From Nostoc sp. 'Peltigera membranacea cyanobiont' 210A (GTDB lineage Bacteria; Cyanobacteriota; Cyanobacteriia; Cyanobacteriales; Nostocaceae): 64,000 nt of DNA. Under the pieces are notes generated by a model. The model made no database searches and was not told the origin of the DNA. It saw only the letters and a program-made list of their open reading frames with translations. The DNA lies in the NCBI RefSeq assembly GCF_002246015.1, contig NZ_NOLJ01000004.1:479834-543833 (forward strand), in the 5' to 3' direction. Below, in pieces: positions 46,017 through 59,005 of the stretch. Every line of letters starts with the position of its first letter. Position 1 is the stretch's first letter. Both the position numbers and the translations under genes were made by a program.

Positions 46017-48323
46017 ATGCAAGCTAAATTCAATCCACTGCAAGTTATTATCAACCCACCTGGAATTCAATTTGGGATGCCAGGAGATACCATTGAACTC
46101 TATATTGTTGTAATCAATCAGGGAAATCAAAGTGCGGTTATTGACTTATATTTTGTTTTTGATGAAGTATTTCAAAATTTAACCGGCTGGTCTAGTTCTC
46201 CTAGAGAAAGTTTAGCATTAGCTTCAGGGCAAAATAGTGACGAAGTAAGGTTTGAGTTTCAAATCGCCGCAAATGCTCTCCCAGGAACCTATGACTATAC
46301 ACTAGTCGTAGATTCTCCTCTACATTATCCACAAGATACTCCCATAACTTTCGCAAACCAAATTAAGGTTCTACTAAAAGAACAGACTGCAATTCGGGTG
46401 AACGACCCGACATTTTCCATCAGACCTAACACCAACCCTAACAAACCGTTAATTTTCAATTCTAGTGAGCCTCTGCAAGTGGAGGTAATAGTTGATAATC
46501 GCTCTTATCTTGTAGATAGATTCCGCTTGAGTTGTCCAGATTTAGACGATGATTGGTTCACAATTAATTATCCTGCAACTGGATTTGAGGGGCCAGGATT
46601 AGTGTCTGACGTGACTGCACTAGAACTCAATCCTGGTACTCAAGGTCAAATATTGTTGAAATTTCACCCACCTGGGGATACCCTTGCGGGAAGCTATTCG
46701 CCGACAATCCGCTTGTATTCAGAAAACTCTCCAGACTTAGTACTGCTGGATTTGGTGTATATCCAAATTCCGACAAATTATCGCTTAGATATAGAACTTC
46801 ATACCATTTTGGGACAAGTTAGCCGTAGTCTTGGTAAGTACGAGTTATCACTAGCTAACCAGGGCAATATTGTCCGCGAACTGATATTAAACTTAAAAAG
46901 TCGAGACGAAGAAGAACTATATACTTACAAATTTGATCCTACTGAAGTCAGATTATTACCTAATAGAAGTGCTGTGGCTAATTTGACGGTCAAACCCAAA
47001 CCTTGGTGGCGACGACCGTGGTTTGGTGCAGGGCTAGTAGTCAACTTTCAACTCGACATTAAAGACCCACAAAATTTACCCTTGCCTAACACATTGCCTC
47101 AAGGAACTTTGGTATGGAAACCGCGTCCTTGGTGGCAATTTCTTCTGTTAATTTTGGCAATTTTGGGGTTATTGGGAGGGATAGGATTTATCATTTGGCG
47201 AATTTTAAACCCCGATCCTTTGAGATTAGAAAATTTTAGTGCAAATGACTCTCAAATTACTGAAGGTGATGAGGTAGCTTTAAACTGGGAAATTCATCAA
47301 TATAAACAGTTAAAAAAGTTAGTTTTGACGGCTAAAGGTTCCCAACCTATTCAGCCTATTACTTATGACTTTAGCAATGGCATTCCTGAAACACTGGGTA
47401 AAGGAAGTGCTAATGAAATCCCTGCTTGTCAGGTACAAGATAAACAAGAGTTAATTTGTAGCAACGTTAAAACTGGAGTGAAAACAAAAGGGAATTACAC
47501 TTTTGAGTTACAAGCCTTTTATCGCAATGGTATACAAATATTTTCTCCTAATAACAAAGTAGCTAGCCAAACCACCCAAGTAGAAATAGCTGAAAAACAA
47601 ATTGCTGAAGTACTTAGTTTTCAACCAGATAAACCAGTGTATACAAAAGGTCAAAATATTCTTTTAAGCTGGGCAATTGCCCGTCCATTATTGTTAGCAC
47701 AAATTCAAATCGCTGGCAGCGCAGATGATGGTACATTATATAATGAGCCAATTACTTATAAATTTAATCAAGGTAATATTACCGACCCGAAACTTCAAAA
47801 GCTATGTACACAACAGAATCAACAACTGCGATGTACAAATATTCCTCTTTTAGCAACTAAAGCCGGAAACTTTGTATTTGAAATCAAAGCCTTTCCTAAC
47901 AATGGAAGTCAAAAAACTAGTTTTAAAAAGACTGAATCAAAAATTGGAATATTACCAAAACCATTTAAAATTGTCTCTTTTAGAATTAACGGTAGCGAAC
48001 AACCAAATCTGGTTCTCAAGGAAGGTGAATCTGCTACCCTGAGTTGGAGAGTAGAGGGAGAAAATATTCAGGTTAAACTTCTACCATACGGCAATGACGT
48101 TCCAGCAGTTGGTTCAATGAAGCTTCCAGTCAATCAAGCCTTCCCCCCTCAAATCGGACTGCTAGTCAATGATATATCTGGTAAGCAACAACCCCAGCAA
48201 AGAGGGTTTGCAATCACAGTGCTCAAAAAAGTAGTGCCTACTCCTATACCTGGCATTAACCCAATTCCACCCATTCTGCCACCTAGCAATAGCCCATTTA
48301 AGACTCCCTTACCTCAGAGGTAA
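46017..48323 (+). CDS. Single-span membrane protein: Ig-like stack plus three C-terminal Ig-like repeats, 768 aa
   Basis: The N-terminal ~365 residues are beta-sandwich domains (FGMPGDTIELYIVVINQGNQ) ending in KPWWRRPWFGAG, which parallels RPWIGIG in the upstream protein. A helix follows at about 374-395 (FLLLILAILGLLGGIGFIIW). Beyond it are three tandem repeats beginning LRLENFSANDSQITEGDEVA, IAEVLSFQPDKPVYTKGQNI and FKIVSFRINGSEQPNLVLKE, each with a (L)xWxI/V strand. Repeats 1 and 2 each hold two closely spaced Cys, possible disulfides. The tail is proline-rich. The frame opens at 45960 inside the WD40 gene, but the ATG at 46017 has AAGGGA upstream, 13 bp after that gene, and is chosen. The pair is surely one transcription unit. 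Function unknown. Confidence 0.8.
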   Translation: MQAKFNPLQVIINPPGIQFGMPGDTIELYIVVINQGNQSAVIDLYFVFDEVFQNLTGWSSSPRESLALASGQNSDEVRFEFQIAANALPGTYDYTLVVDSPLHYPQDTPITFANQIKVLLKEQTAIRVNDPTFSIRPNTNPNKPLIFNSSEPLQVEVIVDNRSYLVDRFRLSCPDLDDDWFTINYPATGFEGPGLVSDVTALELNPGTQGQILLKFHPPGDTLAGSYSPTIRLYSENSPDLVLLDLVYIQIPTNYRLDIELHTILGQVSRSLGKYELSLANQGNIVRELILNLKSRDEEELYTYKFDPTEVRLLPNRSAVANLTVKPKPWWRRPWFGAGLVVNFQLDIKDPQNLPLPNTLPQGTLVWKPRPWWQFLLLILAILGLLGGIGFIIWRILNPDPLRLENFSANDSQITEGDEVALNWEIHQYKQLKKLVLTAKGSQPIQPITYDFSNGIPETLGKGSANEIPACQVQDKQELICSNVKTGVKTKGNYTFELQAFYRNGIQIFSPNNKVASQTTQVEIAEKQIAEVLSFQPDKPVYTKGQNILLSWAIARPLLLAQIQIAGSADDGTLYNEPITYKFNQGNITDPKLQKLCTQQNQQLRCTNIPLLATKAGNFVFEIKAFPNNGSQKTSFKKTESKIGILPKPFKIVSFRINGSEQPNLVLKEGESATLSWRVEGENIQVKLLPYGNDVPAVGSMKLPVNQAFPPQIGLLVNDISGKQQPQQRGFAITVLKKVVPTPIPGINPIPPILPPSNSPFKTPLPQR

Positions 48324-49143
48324 CTTTTTGGGCAATGTGAAAAGCAGAGATATATGAAAGTTGCAGACTGCCTCCAAAATCATCTTCTATGCAATGCCTC
48401 AATCCCAAAAATAAAGACTTTTTAGTTTCTGGATCTAATTTTATGTATGGCGAGTAAGTGTTCAAAAGTGTTAAATATTCATCGACAGTGTAGGTTACTT
48501 CTGAGATAACTTGTCCTGTTCTCAAATTTTGGAATTGCCCCGAATCAATGGCCATATTTCCTAATTGTGTCAAGATATATTCTTGAGTTTTTTGATCTTC
48601 ATATCGATCAAGAGATGGAGTATGTAGTTGATAGACTTGCGATAAACTTTGGTATACTTCGTAGCTGGGTTGAAGTTCCTTATTCCACAATAAAATCAGG
48701 TAGCCATTCTCTTGCAGGGCATTTGCTGCTTTTGGATATCCAACTTCTGGTGATATCCAATGAAAAGAACTGGCTGCTAAAATGGCATCAAATTCAAGTG
48801 GCTTGAGTTCCCACTCTTCAAAGGATGTGTTCTCTATCTCTACATTGGAATATGATTGACAATTCTGTTGAGCTAACCTGAAAAAATCTGGATTAGGTTC
48901 TAAGCAGATTATAGAGCAACCCAATTGAGCGATCGCTACTGTTGCAGTTCCAGGGCCACATCCCACTTCTAGAATTTTTGAGTTAGTGGAGAGTTGAGCA
49001 AGTTCCACAAGTTGGTGAATCAAATCTTGAGGATAACGTGGTCTTGCTTGATTGTAAGCTTCTGCTGCCGGAGAATACCAATGTTTGCGCTGTTCGAGTT
49101 CTGTGCTGGAGTAGCTGATTATTGCTTGTTTTAAGTCTTCCAT
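48298..49143 (-). CDS. Class I SAM-dependent methyltransferase, 281 aa
   Basis: Motif I is SKILEVGCGPGTATVAIAQL with the acidic end of strand 2 in CSIICLEPNPDFFRLA; the post motif FDAILAASSFHWISPEVGYP is typical of small-molecule methyltransferases near the ubiquinone/trans-aconitate group (Methyltransf_11/25). Substrate is unknown. Its last 26 bases overlap, tail to tail, the end of the Ig-repeat protein gene on the other strand. FtsW lies upstream on the same strand with a 57-bp gap, but a functional link is not evident. Confidence 0.88.
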   Translation of the reverse strand: MEDLKQAIISYSSTELEQRKHWYSPAAEAYNQARPRYPQDLIHQLVELAQLSTNSKILEVGCGPGTATVAIAQLGCSIICLEPNPDFFRLAQQNCQSYSNVEIENTSFEEWELKPLEFDAILAASSFHWISPEVGYPKAANALQENGYLILLWNKELQPSYEVYQSLSQVYQLHTPSLDRYEDQKTQEYILTQLGNMAIDSGQFQNLRTGQVISEVTYTVDEYLTLLNTYSPYIKLDPETKKSLFLGLRHCIEDDFGGSLQLSYISAFHIAQKVTSEVRES

Positions 49144-49200
49144 AATCTATTCAATTTCTGCAAAGAGTGTAAAATTTTGTCTATCGTCGCTTTTGCTAGC

Positions 49201-50403
49201 TCAATTCCTAGTTTTATGAAAAGCTCGGCGTCTGCGCCCATTTTCAAGCTGAGGTTTTCGCAACGGTACGACCTCAGCTTCACTACTCTCACGTGCTACC
49301 CGAATCAACAACCCAGCAGCTATTAAGCTGGCAATCATAGAATTACCACCATAACTAAACATGGGTAAAGGTAAGCCAGTAGTCGGTAGAGAACCTGTAG
49401 CAACACCGATGTGGAGCAATGATTGTCCCACCATCAAAGTCGTCACACCGATCGCTACTAATCTATGTACTATATTTTTAGCCTTCAGTGCCACAACTAA
49501 TCCGAGAGTAGCAAATGTAGCTAAAAGTACCAACAACACCATACTGCCAACAAAGCCAAACTCTTCAGCGAACACCGCAAAAATAAAATCAGTATCTTGA
49601 ATTGGTAAATAAAACAGCTTTTGTTGAGAAAGCCCATATCCAGCCCCCCAAGTTTTACCAGAGCCCACAGCTAGTAGACTTTGCACCAACTGGTAGCCAT
49701 CACCTGTAGCATCCGCCCAAGGATTGAGGAATGACATCACCCGCTTACGCTGATACTCTTTAATACTAATACTAAGTAGTGCCAACATCACTCCACCAAT
49801 TGCTGTTCCTCCCAGGTACTTGTAAGGTAAGCCAGCTGCTAGAGCAATTAGCCAGATAGTCATGCCGCAAAGTGCCGTTGTACTCAAGTTGGGCTGGGCA
49901 AGAATTCCTAAAAGTACCAGACCAAAAACACCCAACCACGCGAAGCGAACTCGCCAACTAATTCGTTCCCACTGACCAAAAAGCCGCGCACTTTGCAACA
50001 CTAAAAAGGGTTTAATTAGTTCTGAAGGTTGAATCGGAATTGGCCCGATCGCAATCCAACGCGCTGCATCAAAAGCTTTTCTTCCCAATCCTGGGATCAG
50101 TGTGACAAAAATTAACCCCAAAAACAGCAACAAAAACCAATGGGATAGTCCCAAAATTTTCTGCAATGGCGAATTAACAATAATATTGAATCCAATTAAG
50201 GAAACTAAGACCCAAAGCAGTTGACGTTTAAAGTAGTACAACCCATCATTCTGACGGGCATCAGCGACAGGATAAGATGCTGAAAATAGCATGACCAAGC
50301 CGACGAACAGCCAAATCAACGTTAACCAGCGCAACAACCGCGCTTCTAATGCCCAGTTGGAGACTGAACTATCAAAAATTGGAATCAGGCGGCGTAGATT
50401 CAC
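49201..50403 (-). CDS. ftsW: FtsW/RodA/SpoVE-family peptidoglycan polymerase, 400 aa
   Basis: A SEDS protein with about ten membrane helices. Family motifs seen are LLRWLTLIWLFVGLVMLFSA, LGRKAFDAARWIAIGPIPIQ followed by PSELIKPFL, AQPNLSTTALCGMTIWLIAL, NPWADATGDGYQLVQSLLAV, GSGKTWGAGYGLSQQKLFYL and the signature FAVFAEEFGFVG, then LPTTGLPLPMFSYGGNSM. SEDS proteins polymerise glycan strands from lipid II, together with a class B penicillin-binding protein; the FtsW branch acts at division. Assignment to FtsW rather than RodA is from overall resemblance to cyanobacterial FtsW. Start is a GTG at 50403. The basic C-terminus (NGRRRRAFHKTRN) is cytoplasmic. Confidence 0.92.
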   Translation of the reverse strand: MNLRRLIPIFDSSVSNWALEARLLRWLTLIWLFVGLVMLFSASYPVADARQNDGLYYFKRQLLWVLVSLIGFNIIVNSPLQKILGLSHWFLLLFLGLIFVTLIPGLGRKAFDAARWIAIGPIPIQPSELIKPFLVLQSARLFGQWERISWRVRFAWLGVFGLVLLGILAQPNLSTTALCGMTIWLIALAAGLPYKYLGGTAIGGVMLALLSISIKEYQRKRVMSFLNPWADATGDGYQLVQSLLAVGSGKTWGAGYGLSQQKLFYLPIQDTDFIFAVFAEEFGFVGSMVLLVLLATFATLGLVVALKAKNIVHRLVAIGVTTLMVGQSLLHIGVATGSLPTTGLPLPMFSYGGNSMIASLIAAGLLIRVARESSEAEVVPLRKPQLENGRRRRAFHKTRN

Positions 50404-50670
50404 GATCGGTACAGGTAAAAAGTTAGAAATTAGGAGTTAAAAATAAAACTCATAAATCATAACTTATAACTCATAAGTAGGCTTTACAACCATAAATCTT
50501 AAAGTTGTTAACTTCAATACACCACTAATTCAATATTTCTGACAAATTACAATCTCTAATCCGCAACAGAAAAGTATTATTTTATACTAATAAATTAGAA
50601 TTGCTATAGTTAAGAGCGATCGCTCGAAAATTGACTAAAAGTATTCCTATAAGCTGGATTCCGAGGATAT

Positions 50671-52116
50671 TTATTTAATTAAACTTAATGATTTAACGCA
50701 ATTAACTGCTTGTCTGTCCATAGACAGGGGAATTTCAATCCAGAACTCAGTTCCCTGCCCTGGTTCTGATATACATCTTAGTGTTCCCCCATGTTTTTCA
50801 ACTACAATCTGATAGCTAATTGATAAACCTAATCCTGTACCCTTACCTACAGGCTTAGTGGTGAAAAATGGATCAAACAGTCGTTCTTTAACTGCTTTGG
50901 TCATTCCTGAACCATTATCAGCAATTCGGATTACACACTTCGTTTCGATGACTTCTGTAGTAATTGTAATTGTATTAGAATTAGCATGAATTTCTGCGAT
51001 CGCACGTTTACTATCATAGTTATCGAGCGCATCAATTGCATTACTAATAATATTCATGAATACTTGATTGAGTTGACCAGGGTAGCAATCTACTAAAGGC
51101 AAATTTCCATAATTTTTTACTACTTTGATCCCAGGATGATCGACACCCTTCTTGAAGCGACTCTGTAAAATCAACAAAGTACTATCCAGTCCCTGGTGAA
51201 TATCAACACTTTTCTTCTCCGCTTCATCAAGACGAGAGAAATTCCGCAGGGACAAGACAATTTCAGAAATTCTTTCGGCTCCTACTTCCATCGAATTTAG
51301 AATTTTTGGCAAATCATCTAGTAAAAAATCTAACTCAATTTCTTTAATGTATTCTTGAATTTCTGACACAGGATTGGCATAAAATTGTTGGTAAAGATGC
51401 ACAAGCTTCAGCAAACACTGCGTATAATCTTTTGTATATTTCAGATTACCGTAAATAAAGTTAACGGGGTTGTTAATTTCGTGAGCAATTCCTGCAACTA
51501 ATTGCCCCAGACTGGACATTTTCTCAGCATGGACTAATTGGGCTTGAGTTTTTTGTAGGTCACGAAGGGATTTTTCCAATTTTTTGGATTGAGCCTCAGC
51601 TTCCGCTAAATTCTCCTTGATTTGTAGCGCACTCCGTAGTTCTGCCCTTTGCTGTTCCAGTTCGCTTGTTAACTTTTTGGCATCAACCAAAGCAGTATTC
51701 TGAGCTTGCAGTAGAAACAGAAAATCAACAATTGGGTCGTGAATTGCAAAGTCTTTCAGTTTGATACCCAGAGGAGCCAGGCTAGTTGTATCTGTAATCC
51801 AGGGAGAACCTAAAAAAAATATCACCTCCTGCTCTGGTTGATACATCATCTGACCCTTGAGCTGCATTCCATTGTGGATCAACTCTAATATGAACAGAGC
51901 GCGAGACTGTTTAGTAATAGCGTCAAAATCGACCAAAATTTTTGGCCGATTAATCTGGAAATGCTGCTCAATCAATCTACCAACTAGCGGTTCAGGACAA
52001 ATGCGCTCTAAAACATCACCAGCTTGTACAATTTCCCGATTACGGCTAAAGGCAAAGTGGAAGGGAAAAGCTTTCGCCAGATTTGCTGGCGAAAGTGTAA
52101 GGTGAGGAGGAGCCAT
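50671..52116 (-). CDS. HNOBA-domain sensor histidine kinase, 481 aa
   Basis: The N-terminal ~165 residues (LAKAFPFHFAFSRNREIVQA then GDVLERICPEPLVG and GQMMYQPEQEVIFFLGSPWI) match the H-NOX-associated (HNOBA) domain, also found in guanylate cyclases. A coiled coil (about 170-240) connects to HisKA with the phospho-His in LVAGIAHEINNPVNFIYGNL and an HATPase domain (NIISNAIDAL; IADNGSGM; FTTKPVGKGTGLGLSI). No membrane helix is present. The gene begins 10 bp after the H-NOX gene ends, so the two make a nitric-oxide sensing pair: H-NOX binds NO and modulates kinase activity. No response regulator is adjacent. Confidence 0.93.
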   Translation of the reverse strand: MAPPHLTLSPANLAKAFPFHFAFSRNREIVQAGDVLERICPEPLVGRLIEQHFQINRPKILVDFDAITKQSRALFILELIHNGMQLKGQMMYQPEQEVIFFLGSPWITDTTSLAPLGIKLKDFAIHDPIVDFLFLLQAQNTALVDAKKLTSELEQQRAELRSALQIKENLAEAEAQSKKLEKSLRDLQKTQAQLVHAEKMSSLGQLVAGIAHEINNPVNFIYGNLKYTKDYTQCLLKLVHLYQQFYANPVSEIQEYIKEIELDFLLDDLPKILNSMEVGAERISEIVLSLRNFSRLDEAEKKSVDIHQGLDSTLLILQSRFKKGVDHPGIKVVKNYGNLPLVDCYPGQLNQVFMNIISNAIDALDNYDSKRAIAEIHANSNTITITTEVIETKCVIRIADNGSGMTKAVKERLFDPFFTTKPVGKGTGLGLSISYQIVVEKHGGTLRCISEPGQGTEFWIEIPLSMDRQAVNCVKSLSLIK

Positions 52117-52126
52117 GCTAATGCAT

Positions 52127-52678
52127 TCAATTTGGTTTATAAATCACTAAAAATTGATCGTGTTCAGCACCCTCATCTCGACTCTGAGTTTGGGTAATAT
52201 TAACTTCTGTATCAAACCTGGTTCCCAATCCCTCAACTAGTCCAAGAATCATTGGCGTTAACCCTTCTCTATCAGAGCGATAATGTAAGCTCAGGGAATT
52301 TTCCTCCATATCAGTACACTCAAATGATGGGGGTTGGAGTTTAGGAAAGCTAACTCCCACGCGAGCATGAAGATTATCAAGGTTTTCTAAAAACTCAGGT
52401 AGTGTATCTCCACTCATATCCATCATTTCGCCATAGCCTTCTTGGGCTGTGTACTGAACCCAAAATTCTCCAAAAGCTTGCATAATCTGTGACGAAGGTA
52501 AGCCCAGAATGACACTAGCAGCTTTTACCAGCTTGTGGGTGATGTCATCGGGGTAGCCTTCCATACTGAGGAAAACATCTACATCCACCTCTGCTTTGTG
52601 CTTAATTTTTTTCCAAGTCTCTTCGCCAAAGCGACTGCACACCATATCTTGAATCGCCTTGTTCACTAATCCGTACAT
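52127..52678 (-). CDS. H-NOX heme nitric-oxide-binding protein, 183 aa
   Basis: MYGLVNKAIQDMVCSRFGEE opens a canonical H-NOX domain. The proximal heme ligand is His104 in ENLDNLHARVG, and the propionate-binding YxSxR motif is in LHYRSDREG. A Trp in the distal pocket (FGEFWVQYT, residue 73) is as in the Nostoc H-NOX studied before, whose pocket favours NO over O2. The frame is open to a GTG at 52699, but the ATG at 52678 starts at the family's first residue and has AGAGG upstream. It is encoded just ahead of an HNOBA histidine kinase, the usual partner. Confidence 0.95.
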   Translation of the reverse strand: MYGLVNKAIQDMVCSRFGEETWKKIKHKAEVDVDVFLSMEGYPDDITHKLVKAASVILGLPSSQIMQAFGEFWVQYTAQEGYGEMMDMSGDTLPEFLENLDNLHARVGVSFPKLQPPSFECTDMEENSLSLHYRSDREGLTPMILGLVEGLGTRFDTEVNITQTQSRDEGAEHDQFLVIYKPN

Positions 52679-53284
52679 GGAAGCCTCTTCTTGCTGCACC
52701 TAACTTTGCTTTGTGATATTTGCCCAAGACTCGATAACTAATTTCTTAAAAAGGTTATTTAAATGACAAAATTTTTTGTATTCAAACCTTGAAATGTTTT
52801 ATTACAGCTTTAAAAACCGAAAAAATAAGGAAAACTATTCATATTTTAATGCTACAAGCCTTCGGTATTACAACCGTATTTTTACTTATTCCTTTTACCT
52901 AGCTATTTTTGAGGGTTTGATGGATGGGGAACTAAAATTTTTAAGTATTTATTTATTTATATTTAACTTATGTTTGTTTTAATCAATTTAGTCTGATAAG
53001 ACAGAAATACTGGATATATATGTTTTAACAGCCAGATTCGTTTTGAAAATGAAATGGCTTTGGATGCATGAGTTATTTAGTCAATTTAGGATAACTTGGA
53101 AAAAATGGTGCTAGAAGAACTTTTAGGATAATCACTAATGCGCGATCGCTTACAATATGTTGTATCCAAACGAGAACTGCTATATTGTTCAATTACCAGG
53201 TTTTTTGTAGTATCAATTCTCAACAAAAAAGAGGTCTTTCTCGACCTCTTACCAATTCCCTAAAATAATATTCTATTTACAGAA
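52679..53284. other. Gene-free stretch between H-NOX and apcC
   Basis: Very AT-rich spacer; the H-NOX promoter should lie in its left part and the apc operon terminator at 53229-53250 in its right part. A short frame on the plus strand (52776-52982) is Tyr/Phe/Asn-rich and looks like chance. Confidence 0.6.
53229..53250 (-). terminator. Rho-independent terminator of the apc operon
   Basis: AAGAGGTC and GACCTCTT form a perfect 8-bp stem with a 6-base loop. On the minus strand the stem is followed by TTTT (the A-run at 53225-53230), 35 bp after the apcC stop. This is the strongest terminator in the window and marks the end of apcE-apcA-apcB-apcC. Confidence 0.85.
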
Positions 53285-53491
53285 TTACGACAAGCCAGTA
53301 TTAGCGCCTTGCTTACCAGTTGCCAGTTCCACCTTGATAATTGTGCCACCTGCTTTTTGAATGCGTTGCTGTTCGCGGAACCAGTTTTCATAAGGAACTA
53401 GCTTAGTGAAGTAAGTATTTTGCAGTTCGCGTTGGGTACGAATTCGGGTTTGGCTGGGAACTAGAGCAGTAATTTTAAACAAACGGGACAT
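53285..53491 (-). CDS. apcC: Phycobilisome core linker ApcC (7.8 kDa), 68 aa
   Basis: The small allophycocyanin core linker caps the trimer discs of the core cylinders. MSRLFKITALVPSQTRIRTQ then RELQNTYFTKLVPYENWFRE and QQRIQKAGGTIIKVELATGK is the usual ApcC sequence, a single CpcD-type domain, of normal length. A strong ribosome site (CAGGAG about ten bases upstream of the ATG) is present. It lies 222 bp after apcB; the gap shows no gene and may hold an RNA structure that lowers apcC relative to apcAB. Confidence 0.97.
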   Translation of the reverse strand: MSRLFKITALVPSQTRIRTQRELQNTYFTKLVPYENWFREQQRIQKAGGTIIKVELATGKQGANTGLS

Positions 53492-53713
53492 ATTTTGAAA
53501 ATCTCCTGTATACCTTGTGAAAACTTTTTTATCTCAAAATCTTGAGTGCAAATCTTTTAATCATTCAAAGGCTGGAAATCAAACATCAATACTAGACCAC
53601 CAACACTCATCACTGATAATTTACCAAGATAAGCAATATAACGTTCTAGCACTCACGGCTGATTTCCAGACCTTAATAAAGCCGCACCTAAATTCTTAAG
53701 CGCAAACTAGTTC

Positions 53714-54202
53714 TTAGCTTAAGCCAGAGGAGATATAGTCTAAGTAAACGCCCATTTCCTTACCAGCATCAGAACCTACCAAACTGGCGGTTACTTCTTT
53801 GATTGCTTGGATAGCTTGTACGGTAGCACCGACGGGAACGCCCAAGGAGTTATAGGTTTCCTTCAAGCCATTGAGCACACGCTCATCTAGGATGGAAGGA
53901 TCGCCAGCTAACATAGCGTAGGTGGCATAGCGGAGGTAATAGTCCAAATCGCGGATGCAAGCAGCATAACGGCGAGTGGTGTACATGTTGCCGCCGGGAC
54001 GGGTGATGTCAGAGTATAGCAAAGATTTTGCTACAGCTTCTTTGACGATCGCAGCAGCGTTAGCGCTGATTGTGCTAGCAGCACGTACCCGTAGTTCGCC
54101 AGTGGCGAAGTAGCCTTTTAGCTTTTGTAAAGCAGAAGCGTCTAAGTATTTACCTTGAACGTCTGCGGAGTTAATGACAGCGGTAATTGCGTCTTGAGCC
54201 AT
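53714..54202 (-). CDS. apcB: Allophycocyanin beta subunit, 162 aa
   Basis: [20 protein letters not shown] and the chromophore site [20 protein letters not shown] (Cys near residue 82, binding one phycocyanobilin) identify ApcB. The methylated Asn site is in [11 protein letters not shown]. With ApcA it forms the trimers of the phycobilisome core, on the cytoplasmic face of the thylakoid. Length is as usual. It lies 57 bp after apcA and shares its transcript. Confidence 0.98.
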   Translation of the reverse strand: MAQDAITAVINSADVQGKYLDASALQKLKGYFATGELRVRAASTISANAAAIVKEAVAKSLLYSDITRPGGNMYTTRRYAACIRDLDYYLRYATYAMLAGDPSILDERVLNGLKETYNSLGVPVGATVQAIQAIKEVTASLVGSDAGKEMGVYLDYISSGLS

Positions 54203-54259
54203 GTTGTTAATTCCTTATTTCCAACCGTATTGCAATATCAGTAGGTAAACAGCTTCACC

Positions 54260-54748
54260 CTATCCTAGAAGGGCGCCAACTAGGTAGTCGAAGTAGCCAC
54301 TAGCTTCACTAGCGTCATCACCAGAGAGCAATGTCGAAGCTCCATTCTTCAGCCCACGGATACCTTCAGCAACACCATCGATAGGAGTTCCCAAGGACTT
54401 GTACAGTTCACGGGCACCAATAACACCAATTTCTTCGATGGGGGTGACATCACCAGCAACGATACCGTAGGTAACGAGGCGGAGGTAATAATCTAGGTCA
54501 CGCAGACAAGTAGCAGTCAATTCTTGACCGTAAGCGTTACCACCAGGAGACACAACATCAGGACGCTTTTGGAAAAGTTGATCGCCAGCTTGCTTAACGA
54601 GCCGTTCGCGATTTTCTGATAAAACTTGAGCAATCCGCACACGGCGCTCGCCACTTGCAACAAAGGACTTGATCCGATCTAACTCACCAGGGCTGAGGTA
54701 GCGGGCTTCTGCATCAGCATTCACGATAGCTTTCGTGACAATACTCAT
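54260..54748 (-). CDS. apcA: Allophycocyanin alpha subunit, 162 aa counting start Met
   Basis: [20 protein letters not shown] and the bilin site [20 protein letters not shown] (Cys near 81) identify ApcA. The protein pairs with ApcB in core trimers that absorb near 650 nm and pass energy to the terminal emitters. It is 57 bp ahead of apcB and 386 bp after apcE. In related species apcA has its own strong promoter in that gap; the length of the spacer agrees. Confidence 0.98.
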   Translation of the reverse strand: MSIVTKAIVNADAEARYLSPGELDRIKSFVASGERRVRIAQVLSENRERLVKQAGDQLFQKRPDVVSPGGNAYGQELTATCLRDLDYYLRLVTYGIVAGDVTPIEEIGVIGARELYKSLGTPIDGVAEGIRGLKNGASTLLSGDDASEASGYFDYLVGALLG

Positions 54749-55134
54749 TAATGGATTCCTCCAATACGAATGAAACCAGGATTTGATTAAACTGGTGCGA
54801 CTTTGAGTTTGGTTTACTGAGTTTGTTTTCTCGTCCTTTTAGACACAACAGTTTCACAACTGCTACGGCTAAAAAATTACGAGTTTGCTTGAGTCAAGAT
54901 TAGTACACAAGCTTTCAAACTCAGTTACCTTCCGCAAAACATTTTCCGGCATTCTGTTGAGCATTTATGACTGCTCTTAATACTTTGTAATATTGCTTTT
55001 CAGAATTTACTGTTTTAACTGCAATCTGAGAGCGGTATTACGAAAGGTTAAGAAGGGGACAGGGGAAAGGTTACAGGGGATAGGGAACAGTAAATAATCT
55101 GTACCCTATTCCCTAATTTCCTACTCCCTACTCC
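54749..55134. other. apcE-apcA spacer
   Basis: The 386-bp gap holds no gene. Next to the apcE stop lies a repeat-derived hairpin (55075-55114). The half nearer apcA is likely to hold a promoter and a long leader for apcA-apcB-apcC, as known in related cyanobacteria; this is inferred. Confidence 0.6.
55075..55114 (-). terminator. STRR-derived hairpin just after apcE
   Basis: AGGGGATAGGGAACAG (55075-55090) pairs with CTGTACCCTATTCCCT (55099-55114) at 14 of 16 positions around an 8-base loop. It starts ~20 bp downstream of the apcE stop and is made of the purine-rich heptamer-like repeat common in the genome. It could separate apcE from apcABC levels. No U-run follows. Confidence 0.55.

Positions 55135-59005
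<3,871 letters not shown>

Noticed and set aside
52776..52982. 68-codon plus-strand frame between H-NOX and apcC
   Set aside because: Tyr/Phe/Asn-rich translation of very AT-rich DNA, no ribosome site, no recognisable features.
53517..53699. 60-codon plus-strand frame in the apcB-apcC gap
   Set aside because: Antisense to the untranslated part of a strongly expressed operon, no ribosome site or family features.
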